This document shows, in pieces, positions 11,689 to 21,025 of a stretch of DNA of 64,000 nucleotides (position 1 is its first letter; each line of letters opens with the position of its first letter). Under the pieces are notes generated by a model that had not been told where the DNA came from, did not search any database, and was given only the letters and a program-made list of their open reading frames with translations. Source of the DNA: an uncultured Methanobrevibacter sp. Its GTDB lineage: Archaea; Methanobacteriota; Methanobacteria; Methanobacteriales; Methanobacteriaceae. The DNA lies in the NCBI GenBank assembly GCA_900320515.1, contig ONSJ01000019.1, positions 1 to 64,000 on the forward strand, given 5' to 3'. The position numbers were made by a program, and so were the translations under genes.

Positions 11689-12231
11689 TTATTTTTTACA
11701 AACTATAACTTTTGAGTATTTGAGGACTTTGTCCTTGTACATGTATCCTTTCATTAGCTCTTCAATAATGTATCCGTTTTCGACATCGGGGGAGTCCTGA
11801 ACCATCAGTGCTTCATGCTTGTTCAAATCGAACTTTTCTCCTTTTGCAGGAATTTCGCTCACTCCCTCTTTTGCAAGTACATCACTAAATTTATTGTAGA
11901 TCAATTCAATACCTTTTCTTAAATCATCATTGTTTTCTGTTTCCAAAGCTCTACCGAAGTCTTCATAACAGTCCAGGAATTCTTTTATGAGATTTTCATT
12001 TGCGAATTTTACCAGGTCCTGATTTCTTTTGTCGGTTATTTTCTTGAAATTTTCGAAATCTGCCTGGAGCCTTTGGGACAGTGCAATGTATTCCTGAGTT
12101 TCACTTTCGGATTTTTCAAGATCGTTTTGAAGCTTTTCTATCTCCTGGTCTTTTTCTTCAAGGAGTGCTTCATATTTTTCTTGTAAATCTTGAGCTTCCA
12201 CTTCAGTTTCGCTTTTATTTTCATCAGTCAT
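11689..12231 (-). CDS. grpE: Nucleotide exchange factor GrpE
   Basis: Releases ADP from DnaK. The 180 residues begin with a long acidic, Glu/Gln-rich coiled coil (about 8-70) and continue into the conserved head (FENFKKITDKR, KEFLDCYEDFGRAL, KFDLNKHEALM, KVLKYSKVIVCKK). It is the first gene of the leftward chaperone cluster and is divergent from the winged-helix regulator at 12477. The shared 245-bp gap contains dyad repeats that are candidate heat-shock control sites. Confidence 0.97.
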   Translation of the reverse strand: MTDENKSETEVEAQDLQEKYEALLEEKDQEIEKLQNDLEKSESETQEYIALSQRLQADFENFKKITDKRNQDLVKFANENLIKEFLDCYEDFGRALETENNDDLRKGIELIYNKFSDVLAKEGVSEIPAKGEKFDLNKHEALMVQDSPDVENGYIIEELMKGYMYKDKVLKYSKVIVCKK

Positions 12232-12365
12232 AGTTACACCTTTTTTAGGTTGTTTGAAAAACTAATGTAATAACTCTTAACCGAGAAGGTTTCTTTTTTG
12301 TCTTTAATATTCGGTTTTTGGGAATTTATGGACATATAGGAAAATGGTTCATCATTTAAGAGCTA

Positions 12366-12452
12366 TTACTTTAAGTTTTTCTGAACCAAATATTAAAGTA
12401 ACAAAAAGTTATCTTTCTCTTACATTATTATAGTAACAAAAAGTTATATAAA
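12366..12452 (+). promoter_or_regulatory. Candidate operator array and TATA box of the chaperone regulator
   Basis: Two exact copies of a 16-mer, AGTAACAAAAAGTTAT, lie at 12397-12412 and 12432-12447, exactly 35 bp apart. Each is an imperfect dyad (GTAAC-N5-GTTAT). The second copy runs into the TATA box TATATAAA (12445-12452) of the downstream regulator gene. A 9-bp inverted repeat, TTACTTTAA (12366-12374) and TTAAAGTAA (12393-12401), overlaps the first copy. A repressor bound here would block TBP/TFB at its own promoter and could act on divergent grpE. The sequence facts are direct; the function is inferred. Confidence 0.6.
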
Positions 12453-12476
12453 GGTTTCGATACATAAGGTATAATC

Positions 12477-13052
12477 ATGACTAATGCAAACGACATTGAG
12501 AAAAATAAAAAACCTCGCAGAAATGCTGATTCACCTCAAGGTCACATTGAATTGAGAACCAATTACAATGGGCCTTCAGATGACATTGATGTAGAGGATA
12601 TCCTTGATGTAATGGGTTGTAAGACTAGAAGAGATATCATAAATCTTTTAAGGGAAGAACCTATGTTTGTTAGTGAAATTTCCAATGAACTTGACATTGG
12701 ACAGAAAGCCATTATCGCACACTTGCGTGCAATGGAAGATATAGGTATCCTAAACTCTTCTTATAAAAAGATTTTAAGAGGCCGTCCTCGTAAATACTAC
12801 GATTTGCAGAACGAAGTTAACATCCACATTACAATCAACAGAAATAACTTCGATGTGCAGTTTACCGACGACATGCTCAATACATTGCAACTGCCATCAG
12901 GAGACGAATGGTCCAAGTTATTGGATATCGAAAAGAGAATCGACGATGGACAACTCGAGGCAATCGACGAGTTGAGAAATCAAATCAGATTATATGGTAA
13001 CCTTTTGGATAGGGCAGAATATATCCTTGAAAGGACCATGAGAAGCAGATAA
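12477..13052 (+). CDS. ArsR-like winged-helix transcription regulator, candidate heat-shock regulator
   Basis: The 191 residues have a disordered basic N-terminus (1-35), then a helix-turn-helix of the ArsR type (about 43-105: ILDVMGCKTRRDIINLL, FVSEISNELDIGQKAIIAHL) and a wing with RGRPRKYY, followed by a charged helical tail that may dimerise. Its position divergent from grpE-dnaK-dnaJ, and a repeated dyad over its own TATA box, suggest an autoregulated chaperone repressor comparable in role to Phr of Pyrococcus. Orthology to Phr cannot be claimed from this reading. The start ATG follows AAGGT. Confidence 0.8.
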   Translation: MTNANDIEKNKKPRRNADSPQGHIELRTNYNGPSDDIDVEDILDVMGCKTRRDIINLLREEPMFVSEISNELDIGQKAIIAHLRAMEDIGILNSSYKKILRGRPRKYYDLQNEVNIHITINRNNFDVQFTDDMLNTLQLPSGDEWSKLLDIEKRIDDGQLEAIDELRNQIRLYGNLLDRAEYILERTMRSR

Positions 13053-13056
13053 TTTT

Positions 13057-13095
13057 GTTTGAATTTAATTTCAAACACTTTTTTTACTTTTTTTA
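13057..13095 (+). terminator. Hairpin plus T-tracts after the HTH regulator
   Basis: GTTTGAA (13057-13063) pairs with TTCAAAC (13070-13076) and is followed by two long T-rich runs, just after the regulator stop codon. Confidence 0.7.
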
Positions 13096-13269
13096 TATTA
13101 TATTTTTAATATTTATTTCACTGTATCATATTTAATTTTATTATAACTATTTATTTAACCTTATTTAATTGATTTAATTAGAAAATATTGCTTTAATTTA
13201 GTATACATACTTTTAAATACTTTTAATTATAAATTAGACTGTAATTACAAAATCTCAAGAGGTGAAAAA

Positions 13270-14094
13270 TTGAAGTTTCATGAGGATGTCATTTTCAAAA
13301 GTCATGGCAGGAGGGCAGGAGAATCCATATTGAGAATAATGAATCTAGAGGGAAAAGTAGTTCAGGTGCATGAAACAGAATTCAGTGTAATCGAACCCAA
13401 GATGTACAAGCCGGATTTTGTCCTTGAAGTAACTGATAAAATCTATATTATCGAATTTCAAAGTACTTATGTCGATATCCATGACAAGAAAAGATTCAGA
13501 TTTTACACTGCACTAATTGATCACATCAAAAACAAATCCAACAAGGATATTGAAGTCCATGTGTTAAGTACAGTGGAAAAAGAAAAAACCAAATATTACA
13601 GCATCAGTGATGAAGCAGTATTTCCAATATACGTCCATTCCCTTAAATCATTTGACGGTGATGAAATCATTAACATGATAAATGACAAAATAACTCATAA
13701 TATAATTTTGACTGATGATGAACTGATGTTATTAAGTCTGGTTCCTTTCATGACCAATTCTACAAATGTGGAACAAAGTATATTAAGAACTACATACTTA
13801 ATATCAAATATAAATGATTTGGATTATGAAATTGCTCAATTCATCAAAGGAATCGAGTTAATATTAGCTGATAAATTCGTTAAAAGTGATTCAATTAAAA
13901 AAACAGTAGTTAATCTATTAGGTGGTAATATGAAAATCGTAGAAGATTATGCTCAAAGAATTGCCAATGATAAAGTTGAAGAAAGTATGAAACAAACAGT
14001 TTTAAACATGTTTGAAAATGGTTGCAGTGTTAAAAATATTGTTAATTTAACTGGTTATAACTTAGATTTTGTTAAAAAAGTATTATCCAAATAA
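13270..14094 (+). CDS. Rpn-type PD-(D/E)XK nuclease / transposase-like protein
   Basis: The 274 residues contain a PD-(D/E)XK-like core: PDFVLEV followed by IYIIEFQST, where E-x-Q replaces the usual E-x-K, as is typical of the Rpn (recombination-promoting nuclease) group. The C-terminal part has the family's small helix-turn-helix-like tail (NMFENGCSVKNIVNLTGY). Rpn proteins in Escherichia coli are DNA endonucleases that raise RecA-independent recombination; the archaeal copies are uncharacterised. The start is TTG, chosen because AGGTGA lies 5 bases upstream and the first in-frame ATG would remove conserved sequence. It stands alone between the regulator and hypF, with an AT-rich 170-bp upstream region. 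Confidence 0.7.
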   Translation: MKFHEDVIFKSHGRRAGESILRIMNLEGKVVQVHETEFSVIEPKMYKPDFVLEVTDKIYIIEFQSTYVDIHDKKRFRFYTALIDHIKNKSNKDIEVHVLSTVEKEKTKYYSISDEAVFPIYVHSLKSFDGDEIINMINDKITHNIILTDDELMLLSLVPFMTNSTNVEQSILRTTYLISNINDLDYEIAQFIKGIELILADKFVKSDSIKKTVVNLLGGNMKIVEDYAQRIANDKVEESMKQTVLNMFENGCSVKNIVNLTGYNLDFVKKVLSK

Positions 14095-14099
14095 TACTT

Positions 14100-16340
14100 T
14101 CAAACTTTTTTTCCAACAATGCTTTGACCAAGAGAAACAGAACCGTCCCCTGCACAGGTATTCAGGTGTTGTATGAAATTATATCCATTGTTTTCAACAT
14201 GATTCTTGACGCAGTCGGTTATTGCTTCGTTGTAGAACACTCCACCGGTTGCACCAATGTCTTCAATGCTTTTTTTATCACAGGATTGTATGGCAAGTTC
14301 ACTTAAACCTCTTACAACTGCAATCTGGCCTGCTGCTGCAACATCGGCCTTTTTCTCGCCTTTTTGATATAATCTGACAACTTCACGAAGGATTTCAGTG
14401 GTGTTCAGCTGATTGCCTTCAACAATCACTGGAATTTCCAGCTCTTTTGTTGAATAATATGCGGCTGATTCAAGCTTCATTGAGCATTCCCCTTCATAGG
14501 TACGCTCATGGCAGATTTCAAGAGCAACCGCCATTGAGTCAAGAACCCTTCCGGTACTTGTGGTGACTCCAACGTTTATGCCCGCATCAATCTGCTTTTT
14601 GATGTTTCTGATTTCAACTTCCCCATATTTGAAGTAGTCAATATAGTTTCCGATCAAATCGTCATCCTTAAGGATGCTTGCAAGCATTCTTGCGGGATAT
14701 CTTGTTGCAACATCTCCTCCGGGCATCAGTTGGGGCTCAAGATGGGCCATCCTTTCAAATGAATTGATATCTGTATATAGGATTTCCCCTCCCCAGCTGG
14801 TTTCGTCGCTGCCATATCCCACGCCGTCTGCTGAAATGCTGATCATCTCATCGATTCCATGGTCATTTGCAAGGGCCACTGTGTGTGCATGATGATGCTG
14901 AACCGGCAGGACTTCCGCGTCATACTTTTCTGCCAGCTCATGTGCCAGGCGGGTTGTGAAGAAATGGGGATGCATGTCGCAGGCAATGACATCAAACTCA
15001 TTGATTTTCGTAATCCTTTCCATGTTTTTGATGGCATTCCTTAAAAACATCAGTGTTTTCGGCTTGTTGGTGTTTCCGATATGCTGTGAAGGGTATACCC
15101 GGTCACCTTTGGCTATGGAGAATGTCACGTCAAGCTCGGGACCTACCGCCAGCACGTTAAGGTCATTTACATCATAATTTATTGTATAGGGTTCTGGGGT
15201 GTATCCCCGTGAACGCCTTATGAATGAAAGTTCGTTGTTTCTGAATCTGATGACGGAATCGTCGCACCTGTTCAGTATTCGGCGATTGTGAACTAGGGAA
15301 TAGTCATTGACGCCACCTATGATTTCATCGTTTTCAATCATCATCGGCTCTCCCGGAATGTTGGCAGATGTCATGACGTAGGTGTCGATGTCGCTTTCAT
15401 CAAATAATAGGTAGTGCATCGGTGAGTATGGAAGCATGACTCCAATGTTGTGGAGGCCAGGTGATAGGCTTTCGGGGAATCTGTAACCTTCATTTTTCTT
15501 AAGAATAACGATAGGCCTTTTGTTTGAGGTTATTGTCTCTATTTCCCTTTCGCTTAAAAGAGCATATTTTTCAAGGCTTTCGAGGTCTTTACACATTACC
15601 GCAAATGCCTGATTCGGTCTGTTAAGTCTTGACCTGAGCTCCCTGATTGCGCTGTCGTTGTATGCATCAACGACAAGGTGTGTTCCGCCGATTCCCTTGA
15701 TTGCTAAAATTTTCCCATCCTTCAGGATTTCGGCACCTTTTCTTATCGGATTTTCCACATCCAATTTTGCGTTTCCCTCATATATCTCCATTTGAGGTCC
15801 GCAGTCGCTGCAGCAGATTGCCTCTCCGTGATATCTCCTGTCCAATGGCTGTCTGTACTCGACAAGGCAGTCGTCGCACAATGGGAAATCCTCCATCGAG
15901 GTTCTCACACGGTCATAGGGAACGCTTTCGATGACGGTAAACCTTGGTCCGCAATCGGTGCAGGCATTGAAAGGATATTTGTAGCGCCTGTCCTGAGGAT
16001 TTCTGATCTCTTCAAGGCATTTGTCGCATATTGCGATGTCCGGTGGTATTACGCTGACTCCGGAATATGTGTCTCCGCTTTCAATGATTTCAAAATCAGA
16101 ATAATTTTTGGCATCAATTTCGCTGACTTCCATCGAATCTATTTTTGCAATTGGGGGCAGTTCTTTAGCTAGCCTGTCAACAAATTTGGAGGTTTCATCT
16201 CCTTCAATAACGATTTCAACTACATTTCCAAGGTTTCTTACGTATCCTTTGAGGTCTAAATCTGTCGCTAACCTATATACATATGGCCTGAATCCTACGC
16301 CTTGGACAATTCCTTGAGTTAAAATCATTAAAGCCTTCAT
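14100..16340 (-). CDS. hypF: Carbamoyltransferase HypF, NiFe-hydrogenase maturation
   Basis: Makes the thiocarbamate on HypE from carbamoyl phosphate, the source of the CN ligands of the NiFe site. The 746 residues match the usual length and order: acylphosphatase domain (1-90, with GIVQGVGFRPYVYRLA), two zinc-finger units (CDKC...CTDCGPRF and CDDC...CCSDCGPQ), a YrdC-like domain (about 195-370) and a Kae1-like C-terminal domain with VQHHHAHTVALANDHG. Its products serve the hydrogenases of this organism, including the Ehb complex at the right end of the window. It is convergent with the Rpn-like gene, with only five bases between them, and divergent from larB. Confidence 0.97.
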   Translation of the reverse strand: MKALMILTQGIVQGVGFRPYVYRLATDLDLKGYVRNLGNVVEIVIEGDETSKFVDRLAKELPPIAKIDSMEVSEIDAKNYSDFEIIESGDTYSGVSVIPPDIAICDKCLEEIRNPQDRRYKYPFNACTDCGPRFTVIESVPYDRVRTSMEDFPLCDDCLVEYRQPLDRRYHGEAICCSDCGPQMEIYEGNAKLDVENPIRKGAEILKDGKILAIKGIGGTHLVVDAYNDSAIRELRSRLNRPNQAFAVMCKDLESLEKYALLSEREIETITSNKRPIVILKKNEGYRFPESLSPGLHNIGVMLPYSPMHYLLFDESDIDTYVMTSANIPGEPMMIENDEIIGGVNDYSLVHNRRILNRCDDSVIRFRNNELSFIRRSRGYTPEPYTINYDVNDLNVLAVGPELDVTFSIAKGDRVYPSQHIGNTNKPKTLMFLRNAIKNMERITKINEFDVIACDMHPHFFTTRLAHELAEKYDAEVLPVQHHHAHTVALANDHGIDEMISISADGVGYGSDETSWGGEILYTDINSFERMAHLEPQLMPGGDVATRYPARMLASILKDDDLIGNYIDYFKYGEVEIRNIKKQIDAGINVGVTTSTGRVLDSMAVALEICHERTYEGECSMKLESAAYYSTKELEIPVIVEGNQLNTTEILREVVRLYQKGEKKADVAAAGQIAVVRGLSELAIQSCDKKSIEDIGATGGVFYNEAITDCVKNHVENNGYNFIQHLNTCAGDGSVSLGQSIVGKKV

Positions 16341-16395
16341 TAAATTATAATATTGTAAGTTAAATTTTATATAATTTTATCCTATATATTATATT

Positions 16396-17157
16396 ATGAA
16401 AGATATTCTTGAAAGATTGGTAAGTGGGGAACTTGATGTGGATGAAGCGGAAAAACTTCTCAAGGCCAATAACATATTGGAGTTTGACGATATAGCCAAA
16501 TTCGACATCAAAAGGACTGAAAGAACAGGTTTTCCAGAAGCGGTATTTTCACCGAGCAAGGACTATGAGGACTTGATTACAATCATTAGAAGTTATCTTG
16601 AAAAAAGCAGTCAGAATTTGATAATTACAAAATTGTCTCATGAACGATACGAGAGAATCACCGAGGATTTAGGCAAGAATTCATACATTTTCGACTATAA
16701 CAAAAGGGCTCAGATTTTGATTATAAGAAAGGAAATAATTGAAAGGGACCCGATTGCCAAAATAGGAATAATAACCGCAGGCACTTCGGACATCAATATT
16801 GCAGAAGAGGCCCGCGTTATTGTAGAGGAAGGCGGATGCGAGGCGATAACCTCATATGATATTGGTGTTGCCGGAATTCACAGGCTCTTTCCTCAAATCG
16901 CTTATATGGTGGGCGAAGGTGTCAGGGCATTTATAGTTTGCGCAGGAATGGAAGGGGCACTCCCGTCAGTTGTTGCAGGCCTTGTTGACGTGCCGGTCAT
17001 TGCTGTTCCGACATCTGTAGGTTATGGTGTTGGAGAAGGTGGAAGGGTGGCCCTTGATGCTATGCTTCAATCATGTGCCCCGGGTATAGCTGTTGTTAAT
17101 ATTGATAATGGATTCGGAGCAGGAGTGTTTGCCTTAACTATCGTAAATAGTGATTAA
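16396..17157 (+). CDS. larB: LarB-family protein (nickel-pincer cofactor / AIR carboxylase-like)
   Basis: The 253 residues have a short helical N-terminus ([18 protein letters not shown]) and a C-terminal PurE-like domain with [45 protein letters not shown], and [12 protein letters not shown]. In Lactobacillus LarB carboxylates and hydrolyses nicotinate adenine dinucleotide on the way to the nickel-pincer cofactor of lactate racemase. Methanogens often have LarB homologues and the enzyme they serve is not clear. No larC or larE is visible here. It lies directly beside divergent hypF, another nickel-enzyme maturation gene. A TATA-rich stretch precedes the ATG. Confidence 0.88.
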   Translation: MKDILERLVSGELDVDEAEKLLKANNILEFDDIAKFDIKRTERTGFPEAVFSPSKDYEDLITIIRSYLEKSSQNLIITKLSHERYERITEDLGKNSYIFDYNKRAQILIIRKEIIERDPIAKIGIITAGTSDINIAEEARVIVEEGGCEAITSYDIGVAGIHRLFPQIAYMVGEGVRAFIVCAGMEGALPSVVAGLVDVPVIAVPTSVGYGVGEGGRVALDAMLQSCAPGIAVVNIDNGFGAGVFALTIVNSD

Positions 17158-17724
17158 ATGAGATATGAAACCTTTGATCCTAAAAAACATGATTTGGATA
17201 AAGTTGCTAAGCTGACCTATGATGTTGATTTCAGGACATTTGACATGCTTTTTAAAGATGAGCAAAGTGCAATCAAAACCATCGCCAAGGATTTGCCCAA
17301 AAGAGGTTTGGGCGATTTTTTCAAGGTCATTCTGAATGATGATGGTGAAATCATAGGGGTTTTGATGCTTTATGACTCTCGGATTTCTCATAAGTTCTAT
17401 TTGAAGTCCCCCAGACTGTTGATAGTGGACATTTTGGACCATTTTACATTGGCGGATATCGAAGATTATGACTTGTATCTTGCAGAAATTGCCATCGATT
17501 CCAGTCTGAGAGGTCAGGGAATCGGAAGAAGGGTTGTGTGTGATGTAATAGAGTATGCCCGATCCAAAAACTATAAGAGAGTCACCATTGATGCGGATTT
17601 CAGAAATGTCAGTGCAAAGAAACTTTATGAAAGGATAGGATTTAGGGAATTCAATAAAAAAAGGGTGAAATTCCTCAATTTTGAAAGAGGAATGTGCAAT
17701 ATGCAATATTGCTTAAGAGATTGA
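17158..17724 (+). CDS. GNAT-family N-acetyltransferase
   Basis: The ATG follows the larB stop with no gap, so the two are translationally coupled. The 188 residues end in a typical GNAT acetyl-CoA fold: the beta4 strand LYLAEIAIDS, the pyrophosphate-binding loop LRGQGIGRRV, and the C-terminal VSAKKLYERIGF. The N-terminal half is less conserved and gives no hint of substrate. It could act on a small molecule or a protein amino group. Confidence 0.85.
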   Translation: MRYETFDPKKHDLDKVAKLTYDVDFRTFDMLFKDEQSAIKTIAKDLPKRGLGDFFKVILNDDGEIIGVLMLYDSRISHKFYLKSPRLLIVDILDHFTLADIEDYDLYLAEIAIDSSLRGQGIGRRVVCDVIEYARSKNYKRVTIDADFRNVSAKKLYERIGFREFNKKRVKFLNFERGMCNMQYCLRD

Positions 17725-17725
17725 A

Positions 17726-18229
17726 TTATTTTCTCTGTTTGAAATCATATTTCATGTTGTTAATGATGAAATTGATTGTTTTTTCTTTACTTTCATCGTC
17801 TGTGAAGTGTTCCATCTGAACTGAAAAGGTATGCTCACACTTGTCAAAGTAAACCATGCTGATGAATTTTTTATCTGTTGCGGATTGGTTTTCATATTCA
17901 ATCATGCTTAAGGTATCATTGGTGAAGTTCTTTTTGATTTTGATGTCTCCTTGCTTTTTAAGAAAATCTAAATTGGTATTATATTCTTGAATATAACCTT
18001 TTGAATCCTTCAGGCATTTAATACGCATTGTTTCTTTGGTTGCTTCCTTGTATAATACGCAATAATTGCTTCCGTCTTCGGTATTAGCATATCCATGAGG
18101 CAATGTTATTGTAACGTCACTAATTACGCTAACTGCGCTTCCCACGCTTGTTGAATTGTCAACAATAAGATACATGCACCCTAATCCTGCAAGCAATATA
18201 ATGATAATTCCTATCCATCGTTTATCCAT
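17726..18229 (-). CDS. Small membrane-anchored or secreted protein of unknown function
   Basis: The 167 residues begin with an uncleaved-looking hydrophobic helix (WIGIIIILLAGLGCMYLIV) and continue as a soluble, external-type domain with ITLPHGYANTEDG, three cysteines and a charged C-terminus. The PxGY element near the start of the domain resembles the IPDGY element of the secreted protein at 53682, so both may belong to one family of methanogen surface proteins. It follows the export ABC transporter genes on the same strand by 15 bases, so it may be co-transcribed with them. Confidence 0.7.
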   Translation of the reverse strand: MDKRWIGIIIILLAGLGCMYLIVDNSTSVGSAVSVISDVTITLPHGYANTEDGSNYCVLYKEATKETMRIKCLKDSKGYIQEYNTNLDFLKKQGDIKIKKNFTNDTLSMIEYENQSATDKKFISMVYFDKCEHTFSVQMEHFTDDESKEKTINFIINNMKYDFKQRK

Positions 18230-18244
18230 AGTTTTACCTCGGGG

Positions 18245-19084
18245 CTATTTTCTCCTTCTCTTTTTCTTGGTGTCGCCTTCGGCGTTTGTAACATATGCAT
18301 CACAAACTTCATCTGAAGGCCCTTCCATAACGATCTGTCCGTTTTCAATCCAAATGCATTTATTGCAAATCTTTCTGATTTGATTGATTGAGTGGGATAC
18401 GAGCAATACGGTAACTCCTTCGGACATAAGCTCATTGATCTTTTCGGAACTTTTTTTCCTGAATTTGATGTCTCCAACGGACAGTATCTCATCGACAATC
18501 AGGATATCAGGTTCTATTAAAGTTGCAATTGAAAAACCGAGTTTTGCTCTCATACCTGAAGAATAGTTTTTAACGGGATAATTGATGAAGTCCCCAAGTT
18601 CTGAAAACTCAACTATCTCATCAAATTTTTCATCAAGGAAATCTTTATCCATACTTAAAAATGCACCGTTTAGGTAAATATTATTTTTACCTGTGTAATT
18701 CTTGTCAAAACCCGCACTTAACTCCAATAAGGGAGCCACTTTACCGTTTATTGTAATCTTTCCATGAGTCGGTTCGTAAATTCCGGCCAATATCTTTAAA
18801 AGAGTACTTTTTCCGGCACCATTGAATCCTAAGATTCCAAGTTTGTCCCCCTTTTGCACATCAAAGGAAATGTCATTTAAAATTCTAATCTTTTCCTTTT
18901 CCTTTTTGTTGCGCTTAATGGTTCTGATAACATATTCCTTTAGAGTGTCAATCTTGTCTTTGCTGATTTTGAATTCCATAGATACATGCTCTACTCTAAC
19001 GGCAACATTATCTTCAATCTGGTTATTATATGAGTCGCTTGAGGATCTATTAAGTAATTTTTTTATTTTTCCTATTATACTCAT
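18245..19084 (-). CDS. Polysaccharide-export ABC transporter ATPase (TagH/RfbB type)
   Basis: The 279-residue ATPase has Walker A GFNGAGKSTLL, signature YSSGMRAKLGFS, Walker B DILIVDEIL and the H-loop VLLVSHS. The short N-terminal extension (about 1-30) before the ATPase fold and the sequence VEHVSMEFKI are typical of ATPases that export O-antigen, teichoic acid or other surface polysaccharides. The companion permease gene ends 8 bases upstream on the same strand. The exported glycan is unknown. No glycosyltransferase gene is next to it. Confidence 0.93.
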   Translation of the reverse strand: MSIIGKIKKLLNRSSSDSYNNQIEDNVAVRVEHVSMEFKISKDKIDTLKEYVIRTIKRNKKEKEKIRILNDISFDVQKGDKLGILGFNGAGKSTLLKILAGIYEPTHGKITINGKVAPLLELSAGFDKNYTGKNNIYLNGAFLSMDKDFLDEKFDEIVEFSELGDFINYPVKNYSSGMRAKLGFSIATLIEPDILIVDEILSVGDIKFRKKSSEKINELMSEGVTVLLVSHSINQIRKICNKCIWIENGQIVMEGPSDEVCDAYVTNAEGDTKKKRRRK

Positions 19085-19092
19085 AATAACAC

Positions 19093-19857
19093 CTATAATT
19101 CTAAAACTAATCTTTTATCGTAAATGTGGAATAATAATAATCCGATTCCTAATGTTGTTAATGCAAATGTGCCCAGATACAGTAGCATTGAAATGTCAGG
19201 TATTGTTCCGTATACGCATTGTCTAAAGCAGGACATTGCACAGTAAACCGGGTTTAAAGTAAACAGAATTTGAACCTGGGCAGGAACGATTTCTATTGGA
19301 TAGAACATTGCGGATGCATATAACAGCACTAATGTGAATACATTGTACAGGTAACCTATATCAGTGAAATAGGTATTGCAGACCGCTAAAATCAATCCCA
19401 CACCAAATACAAGCACAACTAAAAAGACAATTGGTATAATTGTAAATATTAATGTAACATGGAACGGTGCGCCTGTTATTATCATAACTCCGAAGAGTAT
19501 GGCAAATGAAATTAGGAAATTTACGAATTCGTAACATATTGAGCTCACGGCAAACATACGTTTCGGAACATAAATCTTTTTCAGGAGACCTGCATTCTTT
19601 CTAATGGAGTTCATAGCTCCTTTGGTTCCATGGTTGTAGAAATCAAATGCCAATCTTCCCGCCAAGTAGTAGACAGGATAGTTTTGGATATTGTGTCCAA
19701 ACAGCATGGAAAATATTGCTGTGAATACTAACATAGTTAGAAGTGGGTTAAAGAAACTCCAAAGGATTCCCAAAACTGAATCCTTATATTTTGAAGTTAA
19801 ATTCTTTTTAACTAACTCCTTTAGTAAAAATTTTTTTTCCGAAATCGTATCAAACAT
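19093..19857 (-). CDS. Polysaccharide-export ABC transporter permease (TagG/RfbA type)
   Basis: An ABC-2 type permease with about six hydrophobic segments. The N-terminal amphipathic stretch (LLKELVKKNLTSKYKDSVLG) followed by ILWSFFNPLL is the usual hallmark of the polysaccharide-export group. I take the ATG at 19857 as start; a TTG four codons upstream is possible but lies in the GGTAATT ribosome-binding region. It is the first gene of the pair with the ATPase. The pair probably exports a wall or surface polymer across the single membrane of this archaeon. Confidence 0.92.
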   Translation of the reverse strand: MFDTISEKKFLLKELVKKNLTSKYKDSVLGILWSFFNPLLTMLVFTAIFSMLFGHNIQNYPVYYLAGRLAFDFYNHGTKGAMNSIRKNAGLLKKIYVPKRMFAVSSICYEFVNFLISFAILFGVMIITGAPFHVTLIFTIIPIVFLVVLVFGVGLILAVCNTYFTDIGYLYNVFTLVLLYASAMFYPIEIVPAQVQILFTLNPVYCAMSCFRQCVYGTIPDISMLLYLGTFALTTLGIGLLLFHIYDKRLVLEL

Positions 19858-19919
19858 TGTAATTACCAATATTTTTCAATTAACTAAATTTATGTTATAT
19901 TCTATTAATATAATTTAAC

Positions 19920-20210
19920 TTATTTTCGCCTTCTGGCGAATTCTTCAAATATTTCATCAAGTTCTACACCTTTATAGACTAAAAGCAACAATGTATGAAA
20001 TATCAGGTCAACAGATTCATATACGAGGTTTTCATCATTTTTGGAAGCTATCAACACTTCCCCTGATTCTTCAGCTATTTTTTCAAGTATCTTATCTTCT
20101 GCTTTTTTGTCGCTGTCTTTCATGATGTTGGAAGTGTATGAATCGATGGGATTGTCCCTTCTTGATTCTAATACCTCATAGACTTCTCTTATGATTTTGT
20201 CATTGTCCAT
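19920..20210 (-). CDS. hisE: Phosphoribosyl-ATP pyrophosphatase
   Basis: Catalyses the second step of histidine synthesis, PR-ATP to PR-AMP. The 96 residues match the family length and carry the all-alpha NTP pyrophosphohydrolase signature [13 protein letters not shown] with the second acidic motif [14 protein letters not shown]. Its ATG overlaps the stop of the CBS-ParB gene (TAATG), which implies translational coupling, although the two functions have no obvious link. No other his genes are in the window. Confidence 0.95.
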   Translation of the reverse strand: MDNDKIIREVYEVLESRRDNPIDSYTSNIMKDSDKKAEDKILEKIAEESGEVLIASKNDENLVYESVDLIFHTLLLLVYKGVELDEIFEEFARRRK

Positions 20211-21013
20211 TAATCGTCACCTTTTGATTCTTGGTCCTGCATACTTTCGGTAAGTGCAATCAAAGGATGTTTGTCATCATCAATGATTTCAATGTCGTCA
20301 AAGGTTTTGATTCCTGCCTTGTCTGCAGTTTTTTCCATACCTAACTTGATGTCAGTGCCTAAATCAACAACATATGAATCAACGGTTTCATAGCCTCTTT
20401 GTGTTGAAGCAACAGCTCTGTGGTGACCGTCAACTAAAATCCATCTGTCACCGGTTTTTACAACAATTGCAGGTTCTGCCAATCCTTTTTCTAACTCATA
20501 AGCTCTTCCTTCCAGTTCGTCAGCATAAACCCTGTCCTGTGTAGGTCTTAATTTTTTGGTTTCAACAGGCATATGCCTTAAAGTTGTTTTGATTCCATAA
20601 AGCTGTTCCATTGTTTTTTTGAAGTATTCCACTTTATTAGGGGTTGATCTTTCGATGTGTGAACGAACCATATCTGTATTTGTGATAATGCCCACGAGTG
20701 TTCCGTCAGTATCCACAACGGGCATTCTTGAAATGCCTCTTCTAAACATCACTCTTGAAGCATCATTTATTGATAAGTTTTGATTAGCGACGACTAATTT
20801 TGTACTCATTATTCCAGAAACGGTTTCTGAATCTTCTTTAGCAACGATATCGAATGCGGTTACCATTCCCACCAGCTTTCCATCTTTCACTACAGGGTAA
20901 CTGTTGTGGTGACTTTTCTGCATTAGCTTTATAATGTCAGTGGTTTTAGTTTCTGGAGAAACGCTAATAACATCTTTAGTCATATAATCTTTAACAAAAG
21001 ATTTTTTTCCCAT
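20210..21013 (-). CDS. CBS-domain protein with ParB-like C-terminal domain
   Basis: The 267 residues have two CBS motifs (about 8-60 and 68-120: [36 protein letters not shown]), which in other proteins sense adenosyl ligands. A ParB/sulfiredoxin-like domain follows, with the signature [13 protein letters not shown] around residue 205. ParB-type folds include CTPases and nucleases; this archaeal architecture has no assigned role that I know. It lies 12 bases downstream of gatB and overlaps hisE by one base, forming a gatB-CBS/ParB-hisE run. Confidence 0.88.
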   Translation of the reverse strand: MGKKSFVKDYMTKDVISVSPETKTTDIIKLMQKSHHNSYPVVKDGKLVGMVTAFDIVAKEDSETVSGIMSTKLVVANQNLSINDASRVMFRRGISRMPVVDTDGTLVGIITNTDMVRSHIERSTPNKVEYFKKTMEQLYGIKTTLRHMPVETKKLRPTQDRVYADELEGRAYELEKGLAEPAIVVKTGDRWILVDGHHRAVASTQRGYETVDSYVVDLGTDIKLGMEKTADKAGIKTFDDIEIIDDDKHPLIALTESMQDQESKGDD

Positions 21014-21025
21014 TTAGCTTTCCTC

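Noticed and set aside
13270-14094. Complete transposon around the Rpn-like gene
   Set aside because: No terminal inverted repeats, target duplications or accessory genes are visible around it.
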